A stretch of 64,000 nucleotides of DNA from Rheinheimera sp. GTDB taxonomy: Bacteria; Pseudomonadota; Gammaproteobacteria; Enterobacterales; Alteromonadaceae. The notes beneath the pieces are model-generated. The model saw nothing but the letters and a program-made list of their open reading frames with translations. It was not told the origin of the DNA and searched no databases. The stretch spans positions 372,001-436,000 of the forward strand of contig NZ_JAUYGV010000007.1 in assembly GCF_030690345.1 (NCBI RefSeq), in the 5' to 3' direction. Below are positions 36,773 through 45,654 of this stretch, piece by piece. Each line of letters opens with the position of its first letter. Positions within the stretch are counted from its first letter, which is position 1. The position numbers were made by a program, and so were the translations under genes.

Positions 36773-38329
36773 TTAATGCACGCCGTGCATGCGCTTTCTC
36801 AACCAGGGGCTGAGGAACAACATAAAGACACCAAAACCTACACCGACATAACACAGGAAGCTGAATAACTCAGTGTATCCTGCCAGCGCAGTGCTTACTT
36901 CAACCACTTCACCGGCCGGTACATCTATAGCTGCCAGTTTCGCCAGTTGAGTGGCTAGCAGTTCTGAATATGCCGTCGCCAGGAACCAGGCTCCCATCAT
37001 TACGCCAACCACTTTAGGTACCGCCAACTTGGTTACCGCGGATAAACCCACCGGTGATAAACACAGCTCGCCCATGGTATGCAGTGCATAGGCCAGAATC
37101 ATCCACCAGGCGGCGACATAGCCGGCCTCATTCGGAAACTGCGCACCCAACACTAAAGCACCAAAGCCCAAACCGGCCTGAATAATACCCAGGGCAAATT
37201 TTACCGGTGTACCGGGTTCTAAATTGCGCTTTGCCAGGAAAATCCACAACCAGGCAAACAGCGGTGCCAGGGTAATAATAAAGAAGGCGTTTAATGAGCC
37301 AAACTGGCCGGCGGTGGCGTCATAGCCCAGCACATTGCGGTCCATTACACGATCGGCGTACAACGTCATTGATGATGCTGATTGCTCAAACAGCGCCCAA
37401 AACACCACGGTCGACATAGTCAGTACAATCAGCACTATCATGCGGTCGCGCTCTTCCCTGGTGCACTGGGTGGTAATAAACCAAATAATGCCAACCAACA
37501 CAATAAAAGACATAGCCAACAAAGTGCTGTGCACCACAGCGTTGTACTGCACCAGTTGCCACACTACTGCCAGTGCCGGCAGTGTTGCCAGATAAATCAG
37601 CCATTCGCGGTTAATGCCGGCAAACACTTTTTCTTTTAACAGCGCCGGGTTAGACGGTTCTGCATAGCCGTACAGGTATTTTTGTCCGGCTAAAAAGATA
37701 ATTAAACCCACTACCATACCTATGCCGGCTAAACCAAAGCCGTAGCCCCAGCCGTAGGTTTCACCCAGGTAGGTCACACTTAAGGTAGCGATAAAAGAGC
37801 CCAGGTTAATGCCCATATAAAAGATGGTGAAACCGGAGTCGCGCCGGGCATCTTCTTTGCCATACAGCTGGCCCACTATGGTAGAAATGTTCGGCTTTAA
37901 AAAGCCCACGCCCATAATGATTAACGCCAGCGAGAAGTAAAATACCTGAATAGCGCCGCTATCCTGTACTACCACGCCGTCTTGTACGTAAGCCTGAAAG
38001 CCTTCATAGGCAAGGCCTAAATGGCCCAGACAAAGTAAAATAGCACCAAAGGTTACGGCCTTGCGCATACCTAAGTAGCGGTCGGCCAGCATGCCACCGA
38101 TAACCGGCATCGCATACACTAAACCGGCATAGCTGCCCAGTACGTCAAGGCCGCCGGCATCGCTGAATAAGTGATATTTTGTTAAATATAACAACAGCAG
38201 ATACTTCATGCCGTAGAACGAAAAGCGTTCCCACATCTCTGTGAGAAAGCACACGTAAAGCCCGACCGGATGGCCGAGAAATTGCGGCTGATTAGCGTTC
38301 GCCACCGCAATAGTGTCAGTTGTAGTCAT
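36773..38329 (-). CDS. POT-family proton-dependent peptide transporter
   Basis: 518-residue inner-membrane H+/di- and tripeptide symporter (POT/PTR2 family). It has 12-14 predicted helices, the helix 1 ExxER-type motif (FLTEMWERFSFYGMKYLLLL), the family signature GxFxxxSVGxxGx-like segment GIGFLKPN (as GVGFLKPNISTIVGQLY), and FYMGINLGSFIATL on helix 5. A conserved GELxxSPxGL-type motif appears as MGELCLSPVGLSAVTKLA. Monocistronic, ended by the shared terminator. Confidence 0.93.
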   Translation of the reverse strand: MTTTDTIAVANANQPQFLGHPVGLYVCFLTEMWERFSFYGMKYLLLLYLTKYHLFSDAGGLDVLGSYAGLVYAMPVIGGMLADRYLGMRKAVTFGAILLCLGHLGLAYEGFQAYVQDGVVVQDSGAIQVFYFSLALIIMGVGFLKPNISTIVGQLYGKEDARRDSGFTIFYMGINLGSFIATLSVTYLGETYGWGYGFGLAGIGMVVGLIIFLAGQKYLYGYAEPSNPALLKEKVFAGINREWLIYLATLPALAVVWQLVQYNAVVHSTLLAMSFIVLVGIIWFITTQCTREERDRMIVLIVLTMSTVVFWALFEQSASSMTLYADRVMDRNVLGYDATAGQFGSLNAFFIITLAPLFAWLWIFLAKRNLEPGTPVKFALGIIQAGLGFGALVLGAQFPNEAGYVAAWWMILAYALHTMGELCLSPVGLSAVTKLAVPKVVGVMMGAWFLATAYSELLATQLAKLAAIDVPAGEVVEVSTALAGYTELFSFLCYVGVGFGVFMLFLSPWLRKRMHGVH

Positions 38330-38479
38330 GGGATCCCCGGAATTATTAGAATTATCTGCTTCGTTTGTTATTGCTGAAGCTCAGCGGATTATGCAGATGT
38401 TGGCGGGTCTTGTCATCTCCCGGCGCAGTACTAACGGATAAAACGCATAAAAATGCGGTTTTGTTGCTCTGAGCCGCCG

Positions 38480-38779
38480 TCAGGACGGAAACAGCTGCCG
38501 GCGCACGGCAGCAAAGTTTTTGCGGCACAGGGCAAAGGTTAGCGGTCGGGTTATGGCAGGGTAGGCTACCAACAGCAACACAATATAGCCGGCAATGGCC
38601 CAGCCATCGGCACGGGCAATCAGTAAAAACAGCGGCACCAGCACCAGTAACTTGATAATATTCAGTGTAATTTTGGTCGGAACCGGCAGGTTGTCGGCGG
38701 CTTTGCGGATCACCTCCATACGCTGGGAAAAACTTAACCCGGCAAGTTCGGGTATTTTTTGACTGTTCAGGTATAACAT
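38480..38779 (-). CDS. Small two-helix membrane protein, function unknown
   Basis: 99 residues. An N-terminal soluble part (LYLNSQKIPELAGLSFSQRM) precedes two hydrophobic helices (about 42-60 and 63-80) and a basic C terminus. AAGGA lies upstream of the ATG with good spacing, supporting a real gene. It may belong to one of the small uncharacterised membrane-protein families of Alteromonadales, but I do not recognise it firmly. It is divergent from wecB, whose start is about 100 bases away. Confidence 0.65.
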   Translation of the reverse strand: MLYLNSQKIPELAGLSFSQRMEVIRKAADNLPVPTKITLNIIKLLVLVPLFLLIARADGWAIAGYIVLLLVAYPAITRPLTFALCRKNFAAVRRQLFPS

Positions 38780-38882
38780 CTTCAGATCCTTATTATTGCC
38801 GTCGCTAGTTTAGCGGTTGTTACTATCGCTTTAAAAGCGCTTTTGGTAAGCTTTACGCCAATAGCACAATCAGGGATCTTTG

Positions 38883-40016
38883 ATGATAAAAGTACTCAGC
38901 GTATTTGGCACCCGGCCGGAAGCCATTAAAATGGCGCCATTGGTTAATCTGCTGAAACAACAAAGCGGTATCGACAGCCGGGTTTGTGTAACAGGCCAAC
39001 ACCGTGAAATGCTGGATCAGGTGCTGCAATTATTTGATATTAAACCAGAATATGACCTGGCTATTATGAAGGCCGGCCAGGATTTATACGACGTTACCAC
39101 CAGCATACTGCTGAACATCAAACCGGTACTGCGCGAATTTAAACCGGATGTCGTCTTAGTACATGGCGATACCAGCACCACCTTTGCAGCGGCACTGGCG
39201 TGCTACTACGAAAAAATCGCTGTCGGCCATGTAGAGGCCGGTTTACGTACCGGCAATATATACAGCCCCTGGCCGGAAGAAGCCAACCGCAAACTTACCG
39301 GCGCCATTACACGGTTTCATTTTGCGCCTACCGATACTTCAAAACAGAACTTGCTGAATGAACAGGTTAACCCGGCGCATATCGTGGTAACCGGTAATAC
39401 GGTTATTGATGCGCTGCTGCAGGTAGTGAAAAAAATCGACAGCGACAGCGCTTTAAGTGCCGGTTTTGCTAAGCAGTTTCCGTACGGCCAACATGGTCGC
39501 CGGCTGGTGCTGGTTACCGGGCATCGGCGTGAAAGCTTTGGTGCCGGTTTTGACAATATTTGCGCCGCACTGAAGCAAATCGCAGTGCAATTCCCGGATT
39601 GCGATATCGTCTATCCGGTGCATTTAAACCCCAATGTGCGCGAGCCGGTATTTCGTTTATTGTCTGATGCGCCAAACGTGCATTTAATAGAACCGCAAGA
39701 TTACCTGCCGTTTGTTTACCTGATGAGCCGCAGCACCCTGGTGTTAACAGACTCCGGCGGTATTCAGGAAGAAGCACCGTCGCTGGGTAAACCGGTGCTG
39801 GTAATGCGTGATACCACAGAGCGGCCCGAGGCCGTGGCTGCCGGTACGGTTAAACTGGTTGGCACCAACCAGGCGCGTATTGTAGAGGAAGTCAGCAAGT
39901 TGCTGAACGACAAGTCATACTATGACAGCATGAGCTTTGCGCATAACCCTTATGGTGATGGCAACGGCTGTCAACGTATTATTGATGCCATTAAATCACA
40001 GGTCAGCCCGGCGTAA
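38883..40016 (+). CDS. wecB: UDP-N-acetylglucosamine 2-epimerase (non-hydrolysing) WecB
   Basis: Interconverts UDP-GlcNAc and UDP-ManNAc. It starts at ATG 38883 with AGGGA six bases upstream, giving [19 protein letters not shown]. Conserved blocks are [38 protein letters not shown] and [15 protein letters not shown], all typical of the non-hydrolysing epimerase. 377 residues is normal. It is the first gene of the polysaccharide locus and lies 23 bases before the next gene. Confidence 0.95.
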   Translation: MIKVLSVFGTRPEAIKMAPLVNLLKQQSGIDSRVCVTGQHREMLDQVLQLFDIKPEYDLAIMKAGQDLYDVTTSILLNIKPVLREFKPDVVLVHGDTSTTFAAALACYYEKIAVGHVEAGLRTGNIYSPWPEEANRKLTGAITRFHFAPTDTSKQNLLNEQVNPAHIVVTGNTVIDALLQVVKKIDSDSALSAGFAKQFPYGQHGRRLVLVTGHRRESFGAGFDNICAALKQIAVQFPDCDIVYPVHLNPNVREPVFRLLSDAPNVHLIEPQDYLPFVYLMSRSTLVLTDSGGIQEEAPSLGKPVLVMRDTTERPEAVAAGTVKLVGTNQARIVEEVSKLLNDKSYYDSMSFAHNPYGDGNGCQRIIDAIKSQVSPA

Positions 40017-40039
40017 ACCGGTGCAAAAAAGAGACATTA

Positions 40040-41035
40040 ATGCAAACATTACTTACAACGCCGCATAAATGGCTGGTAACAGGTTGTGCCGGCTTTATCG
40101 GCTCTAACTTGCTGGAAACCTTGCTAAAAGCCGGCCAGCACGTAGTGGGGCTGGATAACTTTGCCACCGGCCATCAGCGTAATTTGGATGAAGTAAAAAA
40201 CCTGGTTACAGAAGCGCAATGGGCTAATTTTCAGTTTATTAACGGCGATATCCGTAATCTCAGCAGCTGCCAACAGGCCTGTGCCGGTGTCGACTATGTG
40301 CTGCATCAGGCAGCTTTGGGTTCGGTGCCACGCTCTATTAACGACCCCATTACCACTAACGAGACTAATATCAGCGGCTTTTTAAATATGCTGGTCGCAG
40401 CAAGAGATGCCGGGGTAAAGCGTTTTGTTTATGCGGCGTCCAGCTCTACTTATGGCGACCATCCGGCACTGCCCAAGGTAGAAGACGTTATTGGTAAGCC
40501 GTTATCGCCTTATGCCATTACCAAGTACGTTAATGAGCTGTACGCTGATGTGTTTTCCCGCAGCTATGGCTTTCACAGCATAGGCTTGCGCTATTTTAAT
40601 GTGTTTGGCCCACGCCAGGACCCCAACGGTGCCTATGCCGCCGTGATCCCGAAATGGACCGCCGCAATGATAGCCGGGCAAGATGTGGTGATTAACGGCG
40701 ATGGTGAAACCAGCCGCGATTTTTGCTTTGTTGCCAATGCCGTACAAGCCAATATTAAAGCGGCGCTGGCTGACATCACGCAAAGCGAAGTATTTAATGT
40801 AGCAGTGGGCGATCGCACCAGCCTGAATACCTTATTTAATGCTATAGCCGCGGCATTGGCAGAAAATGGTCTGCAATACAGCAAAACACCGGTGTATGCT
40901 GCGTTTCGCGCCGGTGATGTGCGCCACTCGCAGGCCGATATCAGCAAAGCCAATACTATGCTGGGATATCAGCCGCAATACCGTATTCTGGATGGCTTAA
41001 AGCTGGCTATGCCCTGGTATATGCAACAAACATAA
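40040..41035 (+). CDS. UDP-N-acetylhexosamine 4-epimerase (WbpP/TviC-like)
   Basis: Short-chain dehydrogenase/reductase epimerase, 331 residues. NAD-binding motif [13 protein letters not shown], a D-N-F-A-T-G segment ([17 protein letters not shown]), the Ser-rich catalytic strand [10 protein letters not shown] and [11 protein letters not shown]. These match WbpP/TviC-type epimerases acting on UDP-GlcNAc/GalNAc or the corresponding uronic acids. With the following TviB-like dehydrogenase it probably makes UDP-GalNAc(A) or a similar precursor. The exact substrate is inferred. Confidence 0.88.
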   Translation: MQTLLTTPHKWLVTGCAGFIGSNLLETLLKAGQHVVGLDNFATGHQRNLDEVKNLVTEAQWANFQFINGDIRNLSSCQQACAGVDYVLHQAALGSVPRSINDPITTNETNISGFLNMLVAARDAGVKRFVYAASSSTYGDHPALPKVEDVIGKPLSPYAITKYVNELYADVFSRSYGFHSIGLRYFNVFGPRQDPNGAYAAVIPKWTAAMIAGQDVVINGDGETSRDFCFVANAVQANIKAALADITQSEVFNVAVGDRTSLNTLFNAIAAALAENGLQYSKTPVYAAFRAGDVRHSQADISKANTMLGYQPQYRILDGLKLAMPWYMQQT

Positions 41036-41085
41036 TTTTTTTGTTTCATTAATTTAAAATAGATAGACTTACACAGGATTTTAGT

Positions 41086-42363
41086 ATGAAAGATATCGCA
41101 CACAGTCAAATAGCTATTATCGGTTTGGGCTATGTTGGCCTGCCGCTGGCGGTTGAATTTGGTAAACATTACCCAACTCTGGGTTTTGATATTAATAAAG
41201 CCCGCGTTGCAGAGCTGCAACAAGGCGTGGACCATACGCTGGAAGTCAGCAGCGCAGAGTTAGCTGAAGCCGGCAAGCTCAGCTACAGCTGCGAGCTGGA
41301 AGAGCTGCGCCGTGCCAATGTGTTTATTGTTACTGTACCCACACCGATAGACGAGCATCGCCAGCCGGATTTAACGCCACTGATTAAAGCCTCAGAAACC
41401 TTAGGCAAAGTAATCAAAGCCGGTGATGTGGTTATTTATGAATCTACCGTATATCCTGGCGCGACCGAAGAAGACTGTATTCCGGTTATCGAACGTGTAT
41501 CCGGCTTAAAGTACAATGTTGATTTCTTCGCCGGCTATAGCCCGGAGCGGATAAACCCCGGCGATAAAGAGCACCGCGTTACCACCATTAAAAAAGTGAC
41601 TTCCGGCTCTACGCCAGAGATAGCGGAATTTGTCGACAGCCTGTATCGCAGCATTATTACCGCCGGTACCTATAAAGCCAGCTCCATTCGGGTAGCCGAA
41701 GCGGCCAAAGTGATTGAAAACACTCAGCGCGATTTAAATATCGCACTGATAAACGAGCTGGCGGTGATATTTAATAAGCTGGGCATTGATACTGAAGAAG
41801 TATTATTAGCCGCCGGCACCAAATGGAACTTCTTACCATTCCGGCCGGGCTTAGTCGGCGGCCACTGTATTGGTGTAGACCCGTATTATTTAACCCATAA
41901 AGCTCAGGCAATCGGTTATCACCCTGAGGTTATCCTCGCCGGAAGACGCATTAACGACAGCATGGGTCGCTATGTGGTCAGCGAGCTGGTTAAAGCCATG
42001 GTAAAACGCCGCATTCATGTTGCCGGCGCCAAAGTGCTGGTACTGGGCTTAACCTTTAAAGAAAACTGCCCCGATATCCGTAACACTAAGGTAGTGGATA
42101 TTCTGGCCGAGTTAAAAGAATACGGCGTAGAAGCCGATGTGTTCGACCCCTGGGTCGATGCGGCAGAAGCGCAGCATGAGTATGGCCTGCAGCTGATTAA
42201 ACAGCCGCAGCAAGGTACTTACGATGCCGTTATTCTGGCAGTGGGCCACAACGAGTTTCGCCAGTTGGGCGCTGCCGGTATTAAAGCCTTAACCAATGCC
42301 AGTGGTATTGTATACGACTTAAAATATGTACTCAGTGCTGCCGACAGCGACTTACGCCTGTAA
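41086..42363 (+). CDS. UDP-N-acetyl-sugar 6-dehydrogenase (TviB/WbpO-like)
   Basis: Oxidises C6 of a UDP-N-acetylhexosamine to a uronic acid with NAD. The 425-residue protein has N-terminal [20 protein letters not shown], a central helix [20 protein letters not shown] and the catalytic cysteine in [18 protein letters not shown]. The C-terminal domain has [20 protein letters not shown]. The pattern fits the WbpO/TviB subgroup (UDP-GlcNAc/GalNAc) rather than UDP-ManNAc dehydrogenase, but the two are hard to separate by eye. WecB is in the same cluster. Confidence 0.9.
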   Translation: MKDIAHSQIAIIGLGYVGLPLAVEFGKHYPTLGFDINKARVAELQQGVDHTLEVSSAELAEAGKLSYSCELEELRRANVFIVTVPTPIDEHRQPDLTPLIKASETLGKVIKAGDVVIYESTVYPGATEEDCIPVIERVSGLKYNVDFFAGYSPERINPGDKEHRVTTIKKVTSGSTPEIAEFVDSLYRSIITAGTYKASSIRVAEAAKVIENTQRDLNIALINELAVIFNKLGIDTEEVLLAAGTKWNFLPFRPGLVGGHCIGVDPYYLTHKAQAIGYHPEVILAGRRINDSMGRYVVSELVKAMVKRRIHVAGAKVLVLGLTFKENCPDIRNTKVVDILAELKEYGVEADVFDPWVDAAEAQHEYGLQLIKQPQQGTYDAVILAVGHNEFRQLGAAGIKALTNASGIVYDLKYVLSAADSDLRL

Positions 42364-42439
42364 GTCGCCGCTGCGCTACTGTGATCATGGTGCGTCGCTG
42401 CGCTATAGTCTGTGCTTATTTAGTTAACATTCGTAGCTG

Positions 42440-42973
42440 ATGAATATAACCCCAACCAAATTAGCCGGCGGTTTGCTGTTTGAACTGCCGCGCTTTAGCG
42501 ATCAGCGCGGCTTTTTCCAGGAAAACTTTCGTGCTTCTGCTTATCAGGCTGCGGGTATTACAGAGCCGCTGCTGCAGGATAACTGGTCGCGCTCGGTAAA
42601 AGGCGTGCTGCGCGGTATGCATTTTCAGCGCACACAGCCGCAAGGCAAGTTAATCAGCGTACTGCGCGGTGAAATTTTTGACGTCGCGGTAGATATCCGC
42701 CGCACCTCGCCTGCTTTTGGTCAGTGGCAGGGCATAGTGCTGTCAGAGCACAAAGCGCAGCAGCTATGGCTACCGCCCGGCTTTGCCCATGGCTTCCTGG
42801 TGTTATCCGACATTGCCGATGTGCTGTATAAAACCAGTAGCTACTACAACAGTGCCGATGAGGGCAGTTTTTGCTGGAACGACAGCGACCTGGCCATAGC
42901 CTGGCCGCAGCAACCAACACAGCTGTCAGCTAAAGATGCCGCTGCGCCATCTTTTGCACAGGCACTGGCATGA
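42440..42973 (+). CDS. rfbC: dTDP-4-dehydrorhamnose 3,5-epimerase RfbC/RmlC
   Basis: Third enzyme of dTDP-L-rhamnose synthesis. Cupin fold of 177 residues with FSDQRGFFQENFRASAYQAA, the catalytic histidine in VLRGMHFQRTQPQGKLISVL and the following RGEIFDVAVDIRRTSPAFGQ and LPPGFAHGFLVLSD. The stop overlaps the rfbD start as ATGA. Confidence 0.95.
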   Translation: MNITPTKLAGGLLFELPRFSDQRGFFQENFRASAYQAAGITEPLLQDNWSRSVKGVLRGMHFQRTQPQGKLISVLRGEIFDVAVDIRRTSPAFGQWQGIVLSEHKAQQLWLPPGFAHGFLVLSDIADVLYKTSSYYNSADEGSFCWNDSDLAIAWPQQPTQLSAKDAAAPSFAQALA

Positions 42974-43866
42974 AACTGCTATTACTGGGTAGCAATGGCC
43001 AGTTAGGCCAGGCCCTACTGCAACAGCTACACCAGCCGCAACAATCGCAACAAGAGCGGCCACAATTTCAAAGCCTGGCGTTAAGCCACACACAGCTGGA
43101 TATTACCGATAGCGCAGCCCTTGCTGCGCAAATGGCTGCTTACCGGCCGGATATTGTGCTTAACTGTGCTGCCTGGACCAACGTGGATAAAGCTGAACAG
43201 CAAAGCGACAGCTGTTTTGCCGTTAATGCCATGGCAGCAGGCCAACTGGCCACGTTGTGTCAGCAGCACAACAGCCTGTTGGTGCAGTTTTCTACCGACT
43301 ATGTGTTTGACGGTACAAACAACATGCCTTATACCGAGCGACACAGCACCACACCGCTGAATGTTTATGGCCGCAGCAAGCTGGCAGCAGAGCAGCTGAT
43401 ACAGGCCAATTGCAGCAAATACCTGATTTTGCGCAGCAGTTGGTTGTTTAGTGAATATGGCCATAACTTCTACCGCACTATGTTAAGGCTGGCACAGCAG
43501 CAGCTTAAGCTGGCAGAGCCGTTATCAGTGGTGAATGATCAATTTGGTTGCCCTACCTATGCCGGCGATTTGGCGGCCATAGTGCTGCAACTGCTGCAGC
43601 GTTACCAACAGCAGGGTAGCGTAGCCTATGGTCTATATCACCTGGCCGGGCAACCGGCGGTAAGCTGGTATCAGTTTGCGCAAGCTATTTTCGCAGTGCA
43701 GCAAGTACCGGTTAGCGTTATGCCGCTTAGCAGTGCGCAATATGCCGGTGCAGCAACCCGGCCGGCTAACTCAGCGCTTGACTGCAGTAAATTTTGCGAT
43801 ACCTTTGGTATTGTTTTGCCACAGTGGCAAGCGGCATTAAATCAGTTAAAACAGGTAATTATATGA
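42970..43866 (+). CDS. rfbD: dTDP-4-dehydrorhamnose reductase RfbD/RmlD
   Basis: Last step of dTDP-rhamnose synthesis. 298 residues with N-terminal [23 protein letters not shown], the [10 protein letters not shown] catalytic Tyr/Lys and [12 protein letters not shown] Gln-rich insertion near residues 20-30 is local. It overlaps genes on both sides by four bases (ATGA), showing a coupled rfbC-rfbD-rfbB unit. Confidence 0.94.
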   Translation: MKLLLLGSNGQLGQALLQQLHQPQQSQQERPQFQSLALSHTQLDITDSAALAAQMAAYRPDIVLNCAAWTNVDKAEQQSDSCFAVNAMAAGQLATLCQQHNSLLVQFSTDYVFDGTNNMPYTERHSTTPLNVYGRSKLAAEQLIQANCSKYLILRSSWLFSEYGHNFYRTMLRLAQQQLKLAEPLSVVNDQFGCPTYAGDLAAIVLQLLQRYQQQGSVAYGLYHLAGQPAVSWYQFAQAIFAVQQVPVSVMPLSSAQYAGAATRPANSALDCSKFCDTFGIVLPQWQAALNQLKQVII

Positions 43867-44888
43867 CAATTTTGATCACCGGAGGCTGCGGCTTTATCGG
43901 CTCTGCGTTAATTCGTTACCTGCTGCAACACACTGAACATCAGATTATTAACCTCGACAAACTAACTTATGCCGCTAACCCTGCAGCTTTGGCAGCGGTT
44001 GCCGCTAACCCCCGTTACCATTTTAAGCAACTGGATATCTGCGATGCCGCTGCGCTGCAGCAAATATTTACACAGTACCAGCCGCAGGCTGTTATGCACC
44101 TGGCGGCAGAGAGCCATGTTGACCGTTCAATCGCCGGTGCTGCCGGTTTTATCGAGACTAATATTAACGGTACTTTTCAGCTGTTAGAAGTAAGCCGTCA
44201 CTACCAGCAACAGCTGCCGGAACTGCAAAGACAACAGTTTCGCTTTTTGCATATTTCTACCGACGAAGTGTACGGCGATCTGGCCACAGCGGACGCGCCG
44301 GCATTTACCGAGCAAACCCATTATGCGCCCAGCAGCCCTTACGCTGCCAGTAAAGCGGCCAGCGATCATCTGGTACGCGCTTGGCACCGCACCTATGGTT
44401 TACCGGTCATTATTACTAATTGCTCAAACAATTACGGCCCCTGGCAGCATGCGGAAAAGCTGATCCCCAATACCATCAGCAAGGCGCTAAGCGGGCAGCC
44501 AATACCGGTATATGGCAATGGCAAACAAATCCGCGATTGGCTGTATGTAGAAGATCATGTACGGGCGTTATGGCAGGTACTAAACCGGGGAGAAGTTGGC
44601 CAAAGTTATAATATCGGCGGCAATAGCGAACAACAAAATATAGAAGTGGTTAAGACCATCTGCGAACTACTGGATGAACTAGCCCCGATGCATAAACGCG
44701 GTTACCCACTAAACACCAAACACTCATCACTCATCACTTACGTAACGGATCGCCCCGGCCACGATCTGCGCTATGCGATAAACAGCAGTAAAATTCAAAC
44801 TGCGCTACAGTGGCAGCCACAACATAACTTTGCAGTTGGGCTGCGTAATACTGTGCTGTGGTACTTACAACATGCGGGTTCGTTGTGA
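43863..44888 (+). CDS. rfbB: dTDP-glucose 4,6-dehydratase RfbB/RmlB
   Basis: Converts dTDP-glucose to dTDP-4-keto-6-deoxyglucose. Start ATG 43863 overlaps the rfbD stop as ATGA and gives [20 protein letters not shown]. Motifs [12 protein letters not shown], the active-site [10 protein letters not shown] and [17 protein letters not shown], and [17 protein letters not shown] are diagnostic. rfbA, which makes dTDP-glucose, is not present in the window. Confidence 0.95.
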   Translation: MTILITGGCGFIGSALIRYLLQHTEHQIINLDKLTYAANPAALAAVAANPRYHFKQLDICDAAALQQIFTQYQPQAVMHLAAESHVDRSIAGAAGFIETNINGTFQLLEVSRHYQQQLPELQRQQFRFLHISTDEVYGDLATADAPAFTEQTHYAPSSPYAASKAASDHLVRAWHRTYGLPVIITNCSNNYGPWQHAEKLIPNTISKALSGQPIPVYGNGKQIRDWLYVEDHVRALWQVLNRGEVGQSYNIGGNSEQQNIEVVKTICELLDELAPMHKRGYPLNTKHSSLITYVTDRPGHDLRYAINSSKIQTALQWQPQHNFAVGLRNTVLWYLQHAGSL

Positions 44889-45409
44889 ATTCAGCCGACA
44901 ACCAATGGTACTTGCTGTACTGCAAACCCCGGCAGGAGCTACGGGCACAACAGCAGTTGGCCAATCAGGGCTACAACTCATTTTTACCGCAAATATCACT
45001 GCAAAAACTGCGTGGCAATAAATGGCAGCAGGTTACTGAGCCCCTGTTTCCGCGTTATCTGTTTTTATATCTGCCGCCAGGGCAGGAGCTGAATATCAGC
45101 GTCATTCGTTCAACCCGTGGCATTAGCGACTTTGTCCGCTTTGGCGCGCAGTTGGCCCGGGTGCCTTCTGAGCTGATCCAATTGCTGACAGAACAACAAA
45201 TAGCACTAAAGCAACATCCAAAAGACAACCGGCTGAAAAAAGGCGATGAAGTAAGCATAATTAATGGCCCGTTCAGTGGGCTACAGGCATTGTTCGATAC
45301 CGCTGAGGGCAACAAGCGCAGCATTGTTCTGATCAGTATGCTGGGGCAGTGGGTAGAAGCTGTGGTAGACAACAAGCAAATTATGGCGAAAAAAAATGCA
45401 AACACTTAG
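44885..45409 (+). CDS. rfaH: Transcription antiterminator RfaH (NusG paralogue)
   Basis: 174-residue NusG-family factor that loads at ops pause sites and makes RNA polymerase resist termination in long surface-polysaccharide operons. I chose GTG 44885, overlapping the rfbB stop as GTGA, because the protein then begins near [20 protein letters not shown], the NGN domain start; longer forms add residues translated from rfbB. The NGN domain continues through [11 protein letters not shown] and [12 protein letters not shown]. The C-terminal KOW region has [16 protein letters not shown]. The presence of an ops element just downstream supports RfaH over a generic NusG-like protein. Confidence 0.9.
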   Translation: MNSADNQWYLLYCKPRQELRAQQQLANQGYNSFLPQISLQKLRGNKWQQVTEPLFPRYLFLYLPPGQELNISVIRSTRGISDFVRFGAQLARVPSELIQLLTEQQIALKQHPKDNRLKKGDEVSIINGPFSGLQALFDTAEGNKRSIVLISMLGQWVEAVVDNKQIMAKKNANT

Positions 45410-45544
45410 CCCGCTGTGACAAAAGCGCAATAGTATTCGATTAATCAGTGAAAAAACGGTAACATTCTGCAGTTTTTTCGTGTAAGTGTCGCATTAAAGT
45501 GGCTATAGCAGCCGCAACAAATAACAAGGTTTCACACAATCAGG

Positions 45545-45580
45545 CATTAGGGTGCTGTAACCTAATGGCGGTAGCGTGCT
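45545..45580 (+). promoter_or_regulatory. ops element with upstream hairpin (JUMPStart-like)
   Basis: GGCGGTAGCGTG at 45567-45578 is identical to the core of the E. coli ops sequence recognised by RfaH. Directly before it is a perfect inverted repeat CATTAGG / CCTAATG (45545-45551 and 45561-45567) with a nine-base loop, so the layout resembles the JUMPStart sequence of enterobacterial capsule and O-antigen operons. It lies in the leader of the Wza-like gene, on the coding strand, about 160 bases after the rfaH stop. It should recruit RfaH to the long downstream operon. Confidence 0.88.
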
Positions 45581-45654
45581 TAAACGGCCATTTCAACGTC
45601 GATATAAACGAATAATAAAGCTGTTTGGATCACTAACAACACTGGAGTTTGCGG

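Noticed and set aside
42369-42405. CGCTGCGCTA repeated twice between the TviB-like gene and rfbC
   Set aside because: Two copies of a 10-base word 27 bases apart in a 76-base gap, with no third copy or dyad; not enough to call a regulatory repeat.
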